The notes beneath the pieces are model-generated. The model made no database searches and was not told the origin of the DNA. It was given only the letters and a program-made list of their open reading frames with translations. Both the position numbers and the translations under genes were made by a program. Source: Brevibacterium marinum (GTDB lineage: Bacteria > Actinomycetota > Actinomycetes > Actinomycetales > Brevibacteriaceae). From it: a DNA stretch of 64,000 bases. The stretch is from contig NZ_JAATJN010000001.1 in assembly GCF_011927955.1 (NCBI RefSeq), positions 496,001-560,000 of the forward strand, written 5' to 3'. Of this stretch, positions 17,880 to 27,409 are shown piece after piece; the first letter of the stretch is position 1, and each line of letters opens with the position of its first letter.

Positions 17880-18803
17880 ATGGGCAATGAAGCGCAGATA
17901 CGTGATCTCGATCGGCTGAAGATGCGCGGCAAGATCATGCGCCGGTCCGCATCGTTCAATGTCGCTCACGCCGTCGACGACCTGGGTCCGGGGACCGGTG
18001 CGCAGAGCATTCAGCGCGCGCTGTCTCTGCTGGGCCTCGTCGGTGTCCTCGGCAGTGAGAACCCGGACGGAGCGGTCCTCAGCGAGATCGTGGCCATCAG
18101 CGGCCGTCCCAAGGCCAGCGTGCATCGCATGCTCAATGCCCTCATCGACATGGGGTACGTCGACCGGGGCGAGGACGGCGGATACCGCCTCGGTGTTCAG
18201 TCCCAGATCTTGGGTCAGCTGGCCCAGAAGTCGGTCGACCCCGCTGTCGTCGAATCGGAATCGAGTCTGCTCAGGCTCGCCGAGCTCACCCAGGACACCG
18301 TCTTCCTCACGCTGCGCACCGGCAGCTACTCGATCTGTGCCCGTCGTGAGGACGGTTTCGGCCCGATCTTCAACAATGCGCTTGCCGTGGGCGATCGCCA
18401 TCCCCTGGGCATCGGCGCGGGCTCCCTCGCGATCATGACACGATTCACCGACGCCGAGGTGGACGCCTCCTTCGACGCCAACGCCCGGATCTTCACAGAA
18501 CGCTACCCCGCAGTATCGGTTCCGGCGCTCAAAGAGATCATCCGACGTGGCCGTCACGACGGTTTCGTCCACAACCCCGGATTGTTTGCCCAAGGATCGT
18601 GGGCGATCGGGGTGCCGGTCAGAGTGAAGGGCCGAACACCTCGGGCGGCGCTGTCGATCGCGAGCATCGAGGAGCGGATGACCGGATCCCGCGTGTTCGA
18701 ACTCGCCACGCTGCTTCAGCAGGAAGCACGCCTGATCGCCGAGGCCGTGACCGACCGGCCCACACCCGGCGATGATCTGAACACCCGGGAGGACCGATTG
18801 TGA
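17880..18803 (+). CDS. IclR-family regulator
   Basis: A 307-residue regulator; ATG 17880 is chosen because the family homology begins about 40 residues later (SIQRALSLLGLVGVLGSENP). The N-terminal winged helix includes ISGRPKASVHRMLNALIDMG; the C-terminal effector domain includes HPLGIGAGSLAIM and WAIGVPVRVKG. Its stop overlaps the start of the next gene (GTGA), so the two are translationally coupled. It probably binds the array at 17713-17804. Confidence 0.88.
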   Translation: MGNEAQIRDLDRLKMRGKIMRRSASFNVAHAVDDLGPGTGAQSIQRALSLLGLVGVLGSENPDGAVLSEIVAISGRPKASVHRMLNALIDMGYVDRGEDGGYRLGVQSQILGQLAQKSVDPAVVESESSLLRLAELTQDTVFLTLRTGSYSICARREDGFGPIFNNALAVGDRHPLGIGAGSLAIMTRFTDAEVDASFDANARIFTERYPAVSVPALKEIIRRGRHDGFVHNPGLFAQGSWAIGVPVRVKGRTPRAALSIASIEERMTGSRVFELATLLQQEARLIAEAVTDRPTPGDDLNTREDRL

Positions 18804-19882
18804 CCGAATCCGCGAGACCACTCGAACCCGAGAACCCCGCAGGCGACCCGGGCTACCCGGTCGGTGAGCCCGGTGACGTCGTGGTCCATGCCGGGCCTCG
18901 GCAGAGTCCGAGAATCGTCTCGGTGCCGACTCGCCACGCCGAGCATCTCATCGACCTCGTCGAGGGCGACGACGTCTTCGTTTCGGTCACCGGTCTCCTC
19001 GATTCGCTCGAGGTTCCCGGGCTGATGGTGGAGTTCGTCGACGGCGAGTTCGGCCGCATCGAGTATGTCTACCCGGCTTATGGCCCCGACGCCGACCATC
19101 CCATGTCGTTCACCACCGAGTTCCGTTTCGAGGAACCGGCAGCGGTGCATCATGGGTCGGCGACGGTGGGCACGAAGGACGGTGCGCCATTCAGTCATAT
19201 CCACGCCTCGTGGGTCACGAAGGACGGGACGATCAGAGGTGGGCATCTGCTGCCGGGGGCCCTCGTCGGGCCGAAGGGCATGCGGTTGCGGGCATTCGCT
19301 CTTGCCGATGCGCGACTGCTCAGCGACATCGATCCCGAAACCGGGTTCTCGGCATTCGCCCCGGAAGCGGCCGGAGCCGGTCCGACAGACGAAGCCGGTC
19401 CGACAGACAGAGTCGGTCCGACTGACGGTGTTGTCCCGCCAGACGGTGCCGGTCCCGCAGACGGTGCCGGTCCGGCAGACGGCGCTCCCCCGGCAGGCGA
19501 GGCCCGTGAACCGACCGTCGACCGGGAGGCGCGCACTGCACCGAGTCCTCGGGTGAGCGCGGTCGTCTCCCGCATCCGACCCGGGCAGCTCATCGACGAA
19601 GCGGCTCTCGCCGTCTGCCGCGGTGCAGGCTTCGATGCCGCCGAGGTGCGCGCCAGTCTCGGCAGCACCACCGGTGCCGTTTTCACCGAGGGAACCGCCC
19701 CGTGGCCGGCCGTCGAATTCACTCACCTGACCGGTTCGGTCACCGGTGCTCTGGGCGAGGGTCCGCAATTGAGGCTCATGGGCGAGGTCGTCGACGTCGA
19801 CGGAGAGGTTCACTCAGGCGTGCTCGCCTCCAGGGCCAATCCGGTGGCGGTGACCTTCGAACTCTTCGTCCAGCGCGTGTAG
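18800..19882 (+). CDS. Tandem PPC-domain (DUF296) protein
   Basis: A 360-residue protein starting at GTG 18800 (GGGAGGA at 18787-18793). Residues ~30-160 match the PPC/DUF296 fold: a beta-barrel with GAPFSHIHASWVTKDG and GGHLLPGALV, whose His residues form the metal-like site of this family. Residues ~240-360 look like a second, diverged PPC copy (PGQLIDEAAL ... FTHLTGSVT ... LRLMGEV). The two are joined by a Gly/Pro/Asp-rich linker built of near-repeats such as GPTD and GPADGA. The function of bacterial PPC proteins is unclear. Coupling to IclR suggests a role in the same small-molecule response. Confidence 0.75.
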   Translation: MTESARPLEPENPAGDPGYPVGEPGDVVVHAGPRQSPRIVSVPTRHAEHLIDLVEGDDVFVSVTGLLDSLEVPGLMVEFVDGEFGRIEYVYPAYGPDADHPMSFTTEFRFEEPAAVHHGSATVGTKDGAPFSHIHASWVTKDGTIRGGHLLPGALVGPKGMRLRAFALADARLLSDIDPETGFSAFAPEAAGAGPTDEAGPTDRVGPTDGVVPPDGAGPADGAGPADGAPPAGEAREPTVDREARTAPSPRVSAVVSRIRPGQLIDEAALAVCRGAGFDAAEVRASLGSTTGAVFTEGTAPWPAVEFTHLTGSVTGALGEGPQLRLMGEVVDVDGEVHSGVLASRANPVAVTFELFVQRV

Positions 19883-19954
19883 GCGGCCCGACCCGCTCAG
19901 ACGATCGTTGCCGCACGGAGCCGACGATCAAACGGAGCCGACGTCCGAACGCCG

Positions 19955-20746
19955 TCAGCCCTGCGGCGCGCTCGTGATCTGCGCGTAGACACCGAAGAAC
20001 GGCTCGCCTGTGGAATTTTTGCCACGGTGCGCGGCGAGACTCTTCAACAGTCGCGGACCACGCGCTCCAGTGACGGGGTCGAGGTCGAGAACCGCGCACC
20101 GGGGGATCGGCGCCCCGATCCGCACACGGACCCCGTTGCTCAGCGACAGCTCACGCCCGCGCCAGGTCTCCTCGATATGGGGAGTGTCGGTGTCGATGAG
20201 GAGCGTCGCCCGGAACCGTGCGGCCTCTGCGAGCAGATCGGGATGTGAGATCCGTGTGCCGAGATCGCGGATCGAGGCGGTGGCCACGATGGTGATCGGC
20301 TCACCGTAGACGACGTCACCGCGCGGGACTTTCGCCAGACGTACCGGCTTGCCGAGCCAGGACGACAGAAGCTCGGAGTGCGAACCCCGGGTGAGCGCGG
20401 CCTCGACCGGCCTCCCCCAGTAGTCGCAGGTCAGCGTCTCATCGGAGATCTCGGGAACTGCGCAGACGGATTGTCCGTCGGGCAGTCTCACCTCCAGCTC
20501 GGAACCCTGCAACCGGGCGTAGACCGCGACCAGTGAGGGATTCTGCACGGTGCGCAGCACTTGCTGCCGGTCGGTGTCGACCAGGCAGTATCGACGGTCA
20601 CCCACGGGGCCGCGCTCGTCGAACTCGGCGTCCGGCTGCAACAGGTGCCTGGTCCCCTTGATGGGGGTGAAGCCGACAGAGCGGACGCGGACCTCACCGG
20701 TCGGCGAATCCGCGTGCGCACCTGCCGCCGAGGCTCGAATCTCCAT
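19955..20746 (-). CDS. MOSC-domain protein with N-terminal beta-barrel
   Basis: A 263-residue protein combining the MOSC N-terminal barrel (VRSVGFTPIKGTRHL) with a C-terminal MOSC domain. The conserved Cys is in APIPRCAVLDLDPVTG, expected to hold a molybdenum cofactor or sulfur. Related proteins reduce N-hydroxylated compounds or transfer sulfur; the substrate here is unknown. No partner genes adjoin it. Confidence 0.82.
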   Translation of the reverse strand: MEIRASAAGAHADSPTGEVRVRSVGFTPIKGTRHLLQPDAEFDERGPVGDRRYCLVDTDRQQVLRTVQNPSLVAVYARLQGSELEVRLPDGQSVCAVPEISDETLTCDYWGRPVEAALTRGSHSELLSSWLGKPVRLAKVPRGDVVYGEPITIVATASIRDLGTRISHPDLLAEAARFRATLLIDTDTPHIEETWRGRELSLSNGVRVRIGAPIPRCAVLDLDPVTGARGPRLLKSLAAHRGKNSTGEPFFGVYAQITSAPQG

Positions 20747-20790
20747 GCGCCCAGGCTACCCACGCACTTGGGGCCGAAGCGATGGCAGCG

Positions 20791-21558
20791 TCACGACATC
20801 ACGGCCCCACCGTCGATGCGCAGGATCTGGCCGGTGGTGAATGCCGCGCCGTCGCCGGCGAGGTAGGCGACCGCCTCGGCGATTTCAGCCGGTGTGCCCA
20901 TGCGGTCGATTGCCTGGTCAGAGGTGTCGTAGGCCTGACCGGCAGTGAGTGCGGATTCGACCGGGCCCGGTGCCACCGAGTTGCAGCGGATCCCCTGCCG
21001 CCCGTACTCCTTGGCCACCCATTTCGTCAGCGCGATGATCCCGCCCTTGCTCGCAGCATATGCCGGTCCGGAACGAGCACCCGCCTCCCCCTCGGACACG
21101 GCGCCGCCGTTGATGCCCGAGATCGAGGAGATGTTGACGATCGACCCGGCACCTGCAGTGATCATGTGCGGGTGCACCGCGGCCTTGATGAAGTTGAACG
21201 TCCCGCCGAGGTTGGTGTCGAGGTCGCGCTGCCACTGCTCGGCCGTGATCTCCTCGATCCCGATCCGGGCCGCGGTGCCGGCATTGTTGACGAGGATGTC
21301 GATCCCACCGGCCGACTCGACGAAGGCTCCGACGGCGGCGGTGACCGCCTCGGCGTCGCGGACATCGAGTTCGAAGCCTGAGAACGACTGCTCGGGGAAC
21401 TGCCCGGTCAGGCTCTGCGCGGCCGCCTCGGCGCCCTTGATATCGACGATGCCGACAGAGGCTCCGCGCCTGGCCAACGAGGTCGCAATGGCCAGGCCGA
21501 TGCCTTGGGCTGCCCCTGTGACCAGGGCGGACTTGTTCGTCAGCAGATAAGGTTCCAT
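20791..21558 (-). CDS. SDR-family oxidoreductase (FabG-like)
   Basis: A 255-residue short-chain dehydrogenase starting at ATG 21558 with GAGGAG upstream. It has the cofactor motif TGAAQGIG, NNAG, a catalytic Ser in NISSIS and YAASK with the catalytic Tyr/Lys. A 10-residue insert precedes the Tyr (GGAVSEGEAGARSG). It lies 104 nt after the TRAP large permease gene and points the same way, so it is probably the last gene of the uptake/degradation operon. Likely a 3-hydroxyacyl or hydroxy-acid dehydrogenase; exact substrate unknown. Confidence 0.87.
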   Translation of the reverse strand: MEPYLLTNKSALVTGAAQGIGLAIATSLARRGASVGIVDIKGAEAAAQSLTGQFPEQSFSGFELDVRDAEAVTAAVGAFVESAGGIDILVNNAGTAARIGIEEITAEQWQRDLDTNLGGTFNFIKAAVHPHMITAGAGSIVNISSISGINGGAVSEGEAGARSGPAYAASKGGIIALTKWVAKEYGRQGIRCNSVAPGPVESALTAGQAYDTSDQAIDRMGTPAEIAEAVAYLAGDGAAFTTGQILRIDGGAVMS

Positions 21559-21662
21559 GGTTCGGTTCTCCTCAAATTCGGGTGGTGCAGTGAAAGGCAC
21601 ATGTGTTGGTGCGGTCTCCGAACGATCGGCCCGGGCCGCTGCGTCCTCATCGATCAGTGCAA

Positions 21663-23135
21663 CTAGCCGACGCCGAGGAGGTCGGGCAGCCAGTTCGAGA
21701 TCGCCGGGATGTAGGTGATGAGCAGCAGTGCGATGATCGCGGCGATGAGGAACGGCATGACTCCGCGTACCACTTCCTCGATCCTGACCTTGCCGATGCC
21801 GGCACCGACGTAGAGGTTGAGCCCCACGGGCGGTGTGAACAGGCCGATCGCGAGGTTGACGGTCATGAATACGCCGATCGTGGTCATGTCGACGCCGACT
21901 CCGAGCAGGATCGGCACGAGGATCGGGATGAACAGATAGAACGCACTGATCGCGTCGACGAAGGCGCCGACGATGAGCAGGATGACCGTGATCGCCGCGA
22001 GGATGATGAATTTGTTGTCCGTGACTCCGAGGACCGCTGACGACACCGTCTCGGCGATGCCTTCGACGGTGATGACGTAGGAGAAGAGGCTGGCCACGCC
22101 GACGATGAACATGATGACCGCCGTCGAGACTCCGGCTTCCAGGAACACCTTCGGCAGGGTCGTCCACGTGAGTTCGCGGTAGACGAAGACGCCGACCGCG
22201 AGCGCGAACACCGAGGCCACGGCGCCCGCCTCGGTGGGGGTGAAGATTCCGCCGTAGATGCCGCCGAGGATGATGACGGGAATGAGCAGCCCGGGAATGG
22301 CCTTGATCAGTGCCGTGAGGAATTCGCCGAAACCGCCCTCGCCCGTACCGGTCACGGCTCCGGTTCCGTTCGCCGGCCCCACTCCCGCCGAGGGGGTGTT
22401 TGCTCCCGCCGAGGCGGCCGTGCCGACCGTGCCGCTGCCTGACGGTGCGGCCGGACCTGACTTCGCTGCCGAGGTTTCGGCTCCTGCGGTGACCGGCCGC
22501 GTGCCCGTTTTCACGGGCAGGCCCGCGAGTTCGCGGACACGGGGGACGAAGAGGGCGGCGATGAAGAACGCGAGCGCCATGATGATGCCGGGCACGATGC
22601 CGGCGATGAAGAGCCGGGTGATCGAGATCGACCCGAATTCCGAGGCGACGACGGCGAAGATGATGAACGCGATCGAGGGCGGGACGACGATGCCCATCGA
22701 CCCCGAGGCCGCGACGAGGGAGACCGCGTGCTTCCTCTGGTACCCGTTGCGCACCAGCGCGGGAATGAGGATCGCACCGATGGCGGCCACCGTGGCCGGT
22801 CCGGAGCCCGAGATCGCGGAGAAGAAGAACGCGGAGATGATCGTCACCGCCGCCAACCCGTGGCTGAAGCGGCCGAAGACCAGGAAGGCAAGGTCGACGA
22901 GGCGCTGGGAGATGCCCGTGTACTGCATGACGATTCCGGCGAGGATGAAGAACGGGATCGCCAACAGCGTCCCCGAACTCATCGACGGGAACATGACAGA
23001 GGGCACGACGTCCAGGACCTGGAGACCGTCGGTGGTGATGAGGACGGTGACGGCGGACAGGCCGAGTGAGAACGCGACCGGGATTCCCAGGGCCAGGAAC
23101 AGGAAGAACGTTCCGAACAGCAGCAGCGTGATCAT
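21663..23135 (-). CDS. dctM: TRAP transporter large permease DctM
   Basis: A 490-residue membrane protein of the DctM/IT superfamily with about 12 helices, beginning FGTFFLFLALGIPVAFSLGL. It catalyses sodium-coupled import of the ligand delivered by DctP. An unusual Gly/Ala/Thr/Ser-rich cytoplasmic loop of about 65 residues (after LAGLPVKTG) interrupts the middle; normal family members lack it. Start overlaps the dctQ stop by 4 nt. Confidence 0.92.
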   Translation of the reverse strand: MITLLLFGTFFLFLALGIPVAFSLGLSAVTVLITTDGLQVLDVVPSVMFPSMSSGTLLAIPFFILAGIVMQYTGISQRLVDLAFLVFGRFSHGLAAVTIISAFFFSAISGSGPATVAAIGAILIPALVRNGYQRKHAVSLVAASGSMGIVVPPSIAFIIFAVVASEFGSISITRLFIAGIVPGIIMALAFFIAALFVPRVRELAGLPVKTGTRPVTAGAETSAAKSGPAAPSGSGTVGTAASAGANTPSAGVGPANGTGAVTGTGEGGFGEFLTALIKAIPGLLIPVIILGGIYGGIFTPTEAGAVASVFALAVGVFVYRELTWTTLPKVFLEAGVSTAVIMFIVGVASLFSYVITVEGIAETVSSAVLGVTDNKFIILAAITVILLIVGAFVDAISAFYLFIPILVPILLGVGVDMTTIGVFMTVNLAIGLFTPPVGLNLYVGAGIGKVRIEEVVRGVMPFLIAAIIALLLITYIPAISNWLPDLLGVG

Positions 23136-23719
23136 TTGCGGCCTCCCCGAGTCTCGCTGGTGTGCGCGTCTCCGGAGTTGTGCGGGGCGCCGCTCAGCTC
23201 TGAATCGTCGATGACGGGTGCGGCTTCCTGGGCCATGCGCTCAGCGACCGCCTCGGCGGAGGTGTCCTCGTGAAGCGATGCGCGGGCGGCCTGGACGCTG
23301 CGGACGATGCCGAGCAGCCCGGCCAGCGGAATGGACAGGGTGAACAGCCACTGCGGGATGCCCAGTGACGGGGTCGCGCGACCGCGGATGGCCTGGTTGA
23401 TCATCATCTCGGTGCCCCAGACGAGGAGGACGGCGAGGAAGATGATGATCAGACTCGAGCCGATGATGATGAGTGTTCTGCGCATCTTCGGCTTCGCGTT
23501 CTCGACGATGTAGGTGAAGCCCAGATGTGCGCCGAGGCGGATGCCGACGACCGCGCCCATCATCGTGAGCACGACGAGGAGGTTGATCGTGATCTCCTCG
23601 CTGAAGGCCAGGGAAGCTTGGAAGGTGTAGCGGGAGACGACGTTGACGAAGGTGACGACCACGATCACCATGAACGAGGCGACGACGACCCAGTCTTCGA
23701 ACCATTTGACGATTTTCAT
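23132..23719 (-). CDS. dctQ: TRAP transporter small permease DctQ
   Basis: A 195-residue protein with four hydrophobic helices (VVASFMVIVVVTFVNVVSRY first) typical of DctQ, plus a C-terminal hydrophilic tail of about 55 residues. It partners DctM. The dctP stop lies just before its start. Confidence 0.9.
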   Translation of the reverse strand: MKIVKWFEDWVVVASFMVIVVVTFVNVVSRYTFQASLAFSEEITINLLVVLTMMGAVVGIRLGAHLGFTYIVENAKPKMRRTLIIIGSSLIIIFLAVLLVWGTEMMINQAIRGRATPSLGIPQWLFTLSIPLAGLLGIVRSVQAARASLHEDTSAEAVAERMAQEAAPVIDDSELSGAPHNSGDAHTSETRGGRK

Positions 23720-23720
23720 C

Positions 23721-24773
23721 TCAGAGTCCTTCCGGTATGAACGCTTCGGACATGTCCTTGCCCCAGACCTCGCGGTACTGGGCGTACAGAGGCTTCAGCT
23801 CCTCACGGAACTCCGTCTTCTCCGAGTCGGTGAGCCGGTTGACCTCCATGCCGCTGTCCTCGAGCTCGGCGATCAGCTTCTTCTCCCGGTCGCGGTTCTC
23901 CTTGATCTGGAACTCGTTGGTGTCCTCGGCCAAGCGGCTGACAAGCTCCTGGTCCTCGGCGTCGAGGGAGTCGAAGAGCTTCTCGTTGACGCCGAAGACC
24001 AGCGGATCGTAGGAGTAGTTCCACAGGGTCAGGTAGGGCTGGACCTCCTGCAGATTGGCTGAGTGGATGACGTCGATCGGGTTCTCCTGCCCGTCGATGG
24101 CGCCCTGCTGCAGTGCGGTGAACACCTCGCCGAAGGGCATCGTCGTCGGGTTGGAGCCCAGCGCCCGGTAGAGGTCGGTGTAGAGGCCGAAGCCGGGGAT
24201 GCGGAACTTGAGTCCGTGCAGGTCATCCGGGGTGTGGATCGGGTGGTGCGTGTTCGTCAGCTGACGCATCCCGGATTCGCCGAACCCCAGGAGATGGACA
24301 CCGTGTTCGGACAGATAGTCGGCATAGACATCGCCGCCCTCGCCCGCGAGCGCGTCCTGGCCCTCTTCGACCGTGTCGAAGATGAACGGGGCAGTGACCG
24401 CGCCGAAGCGGGGGTCGACGGCCGAGTAGATGATCGGCGAGTTGTAGGAGAAGTCCTTCGCCCCGTCCATGAGCTGCTCGACACCCGCGGTGGCCTCACC
24501 GGCGGAGAGCCGTTCGTTGCCGAAGACCTTCAGGGTGATGCGGCCGTCCGTCTCCTCTTCGAGGCTCCTCGCGAACCTCTCGGCCGCCAGATACCAGGTG
24601 CTCGTCGAACCGGTCGTGACCGTCATCTTCCACCGGTACTTCTGCTTCCCGTCGTCGGTCGTGCCGAAGTTCGTTCCGCAGCCGCTGACCAGCAGGACGA
24701 GCGTGACCAGCACGGCGCACCAGCCGAGCATGGTCCTCTTCGTCGGTGTTGTCGGCACCCTTGCCTCCATCAT
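23721..24773 (-). CDS. dctP: TRAP transporter substrate-binding lipoprotein DctP
   Basis: A 350-residue extracytoplasmic binding protein with a signal peptide ending in the lipobox LVSGC. The DctP fold is shown by MPFGEVFTALQQGAIDGQEN, and KFRIPGFGLY includes the conserved Arg expected to bind the ligand carboxylate. The ligand is therefore an organic acid, identity unknown. It follows the SDR gene at 24864 by 90 nt in which GTCGTCGGGG-type units repeat three times. Confidence 0.9.
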   Translation of the reverse strand: MMEARVPTTPTKRTMLGWCAVLVTLVLLVSGCGTNFGTTDDGKQKYRWKMTVTTGSTSTWYLAAERFARSLEEETDGRITLKVFGNERLSAGEATAGVEQLMDGAKDFSYNSPIIYSAVDPRFGAVTAPFIFDTVEEGQDALAGEGGDVYADYLSEHGVHLLGFGESGMRQLTNTHHPIHTPDDLHGLKFRIPGFGLYTDLYRALGSNPTTMPFGEVFTALQQGAIDGQENPIDVIHSANLQEVQPYLTLWNYSYDPLVFGVNEKLFDSLDAEDQELVSRLAEDTNEFQIKENRDREKKLIAELEDSGMEVNRLTDSEKTEFREELKPLYAQYREVWGKDMSEAFIPEGL

Positions 24774-24863
24774 TGAGTTGTTCCTGTCTGTCGTGCACTG
24801 GCCATGACCACTCCGTCATGGAAGTTTCCGTAGGTCGTCGGGGGTCTCAGGTCGTCGGGGTTC

Positions 24864-25673
24864 TCAGGTCGTCGGTGTCCCGGCGCAGTGGACGAGTCCG
24901 CCGTCGACCGGGATGAGCGTGGAGTTGATGTAGCTCGAATCGTCCGAGGCCAGGAACACGGCGAGACCCGCGACGTCCTCCGGCCGGCCCATCCGTCCCG
25001 TCGGGGACAGGGCATGTCGGGCGGAGAGCATGTCCTCGACCGAGTCGTAGTGGCCGCTGATCGAATTGTGGATCAGTGGTGTCTCGATGAGTCCGGGAGC
25101 GATCGAGTTCGCGCGGATGCCCTCGGCCGCGTGCTGGGCGCCGACGACTTTCGTCAGCTCGATGAGTCCGGCCTTCGAGGCCGCATAGGCGGGGTAGTCG
25201 TAGCCCATGTAGCGCATGCCGCCCACCGAGGAGACGGTGATGATCGAGCCGCCGCCGGCCCTGCGCATGTACGGCAGCGCCTGCTTCATCGCGGCGAAGG
25301 CTCCGGTGAGGTTGATGTCGAGGGCCTTCGCGAAGGCTGAGGTCTCCAGTGAGTCGAGTCCGCCGTTGATGACGATGCCGACGTTGTAGTGGAGCACCGT
25401 GGGCTCGCCGAGGCTGCTCGCACAGTGGTCGAAGGCCGCCGACAGGGAGTCCTCGTCACCGACGTCGGCGATGACCGTGGTTATACGTGAGTCGATGTCG
25501 GCGGCGGCGAGTGCCGATCGCGCATGCTCGAGCGCGTTCGCATCCCGGTCGACGATGCAGACCTTCGCCCCGGCGGCCAGGAACGCCGTGGCGGCGGCGA
25601 AGCCGTTGTTGACCTGCCCGTCCGGGGTGCCGCAGCCGATCGCCATGACGACTTTTCCGGTCAGATCGCTCAT
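24864..25673 (-). CDS. SDR-family oxidoreductase
   Basis: A 269-residue short-chain dehydrogenase starting at ATG 25673, overlapping the CoA-ligase stop (ATGA). The cofactor loop is atypical (AIGCGTPDGQVNNGFA in place of TGxxxGIG), while the catalytic motif SSVGGMRYMGYDYPAYAASK and the C-terminal VDGG are normal. Probably oxidises or reduces a hydroxyacyl intermediate of the substrate imported by the TRAP system. Confidence 0.82.
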   Translation of the reverse strand: MSDLTGKVVMAIGCGTPDGQVNNGFAAATAFLAAGAKVCIVDRDANALEHARSALAAADIDSRITTVIADVGDEDSLSAAFDHCASSLGEPTVLHYNVGIVINGGLDSLETSAFAKALDINLTGAFAAMKQALPYMRRAGGGSIITVSSVGGMRYMGYDYPAYAASKAGLIELTKVVGAQHAAEGIRANSIAPGLIETPLIHNSISGHYDSVEDMLSARHALSPTGRMGRPEDVAGLAVFLASDDSSYINSTLIPVDGGLVHCAGTPTT

Positions 25674-27409
25674 CGTGCGCTCCCCCGTCCTTGTGAGTAT
25701 TCGGCCTTGAGTTCTTTGCGGGCGAGTTTCCCGTAGGCGGTGACGGGCATCGCCTCGACGAAGTGGACCTCCTTGGGCACCTTGTACGGTGCGAGCGTGG
25801 ACTTGCACAGTGCGCGCAGTCGCTGCCGGCGCACTTCTTCCTCTTGCCCGACCGAGTCAGACTGGCCACTGGCCGACTCGATGATCGCGACACCGATCTC
25901 TCCCCACTGCGCATCGGGCACACCCACGACCACGGCCTGGGCAACCTCGGCGTCGGTCAGCAACAGCTCTTCGATCTCTCGCGGGTACACATTGGATCCG
26001 CCGGAGATGTACATATCGGACTTGCGGCCGGTGAGGAACAGGAAGCCCGACTCGTCGAGGTAGCCGACGTCACCGGTGTGGAAGACGCCGTCGGCGAAGG
26101 ATTCGGCATTGGCGTCCGGGCGGCCGAGGTAGCCGGCGCACACGGTGGGCCCGGCCACGCAGACCTCGCCCTGCTCACCGGCCGGCAGCTCGGTGCCGGT
26201 TTCGTCGAGGATGACGATGTCGACGCCTGTGCGGGCGCGACCGCAGGTGCCGATGCCCGCGGAGTCGACGGGGATCGACCCGTGCTCCTCGGGTCGCAGG
26301 ACCGTGATCGCACCGGTCACCTCGGCGAGGCCGAAGTACTGCACGAGACAGTAGCCGAGCCTTTCCACCGCCCGAGTCTGGTCGGTCGCGAGCATCGGGG
26401 CGCCGGCGTAGATGACCCGGTTGAGGCTGTGGTCGGCCGGTCCCCTGTCGGCGGGGAAGCCTGCGACGATGCGGTTGAGGATGGTCGGGACGGTGAAGGC
26501 GTTCGTGATCGTGTACCCATCGATCGAGTCCCAGAGTGTGCTCGGATCGGCCTTACCACCAGGGTGGATGATCGACGGCGTGCCGCCGAAGACCTGCGCG
26601 AGCATGTGGATGCCCGCCCCGTGAGAGAGCGGTGCGAGCACCAGTGAGGCTCCGTTCTCGTCCTCGGTGGGGAAGAGATCGCAGCGATGATTCATCAGCA
26701 CGGCGCCGAGGTGGCGGTGTGTGAACGTCGCCGCCTTGGGTTTGCCCGTGGACCCGGAGGTGAAGAAGTACCAGCAGGGGTCGTCCTCCTCGATCGCGAA
26801 GTCGCCGACGCCACCGCCGCCTGCCGCTTCCACGCACTCGGATGCGTCACTCTCCGCAACCGCGCTCGCGGAGAGCACTTCGCGTCGAAAGGACCCTTTA
26901 TAGCCTGAGCCCTCGGCGTCGTCTGGTGCGCTCGATGAGTGTGGTTCACTCGGCAGCTCCCCGATCCACAGCACGGCTGCCGTGAAGCCCGTCTGCTTGA
27001 GCGCCTCGACGAAGTCCGTATGGGCCCGGTCGACGATGATCGCGGCGGGGGTGACGTCGGCGGAAATGCTCAGCAGCTCTTCGATCGACAGTGCGGCGTT
27101 CGGTGGGGCGATGACGGCTCCGGCACGGATGATGCCCCAGAAGGACTGGATCACCTCGGCGTGGTTGGCCGAGACGAGGAGGACGGTGTCACGTCGTCCC
27201 ACACCACTGGCTTGAAGGGTCCGAGCGAGTGCTTCGGCACGGTCGTCCAGTTCTTTCCAAGTCCACCGCACCGAGTGGTCGTCATCGATGACCGCGGTGT
27301 GGTCCGGGATCCGGCGGGCCGTCTGGGTGAGGAAGCGGGAGACGTTGACGCCGCGGCGAGGTGTGGGTGTGAAGTCCTTGGCCGGTGAGGTCTGGGAGAC
27401 GGCCCGCAT
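25670..27409 (-). CDS. AMP-binding acyl-CoA ligase
   Basis: A 579-residue adenylate-forming enzyme. Key motifs: TSGSTGKPKAATFTH (ATP loop), QYFGLAEVTGAI, GVFHTGDVGYLDESGFL, GRKSDMYISGGSNVYPREIE and the C-terminal Lys in TAYGKLARKEL. It should activate the imported acid to its CoA ester. A low-complexity insertion of about 50 residues (SSSAPDDAEGSG ... GGGGVG) precedes the ATP loop. Start overlaps the thiolase stop by one base (TGATG). Confidence 0.9.
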   Translation of the reverse strand: MRAVSQTSPAKDFTPTPRRGVNVSRFLTQTARRIPDHTAVIDDDHSVRWTWKELDDRAEALARTLQASGVGRRDTVLLVSANHAEVIQSFWGIIRAGAVIAPPNAALSIEELLSISADVTPAAIIVDRAHTDFVEALKQTGFTAAVLWIGELPSEPHSSSAPDDAEGSGYKGSFRREVLSASAVAESDASECVEAAGGGGVGDFAIEEDDPCWYFFTSGSTGKPKAATFTHRHLGAVLMNHRCDLFPTEDENGASLVLAPLSHGAGIHMLAQVFGGTPSIIHPGGKADPSTLWDSIDGYTITNAFTVPTILNRIVAGFPADRGPADHSLNRVIYAGAPMLATDQTRAVERLGYCLVQYFGLAEVTGAITVLRPEEHGSIPVDSAGIGTCGRARTGVDIVILDETGTELPAGEQGEVCVAGPTVCAGYLGRPDANAESFADGVFHTGDVGYLDESGFLFLTGRKSDMYISGGSNVYPREIEELLLTDAEVAQAVVVGVPDAQWGEIGVAIIESASGQSDSVGQEEEVRRQRLRALCKSTLAPYKVPKEVHFVEAMPVTAYGKLARKELKAEYSQGRGSAR

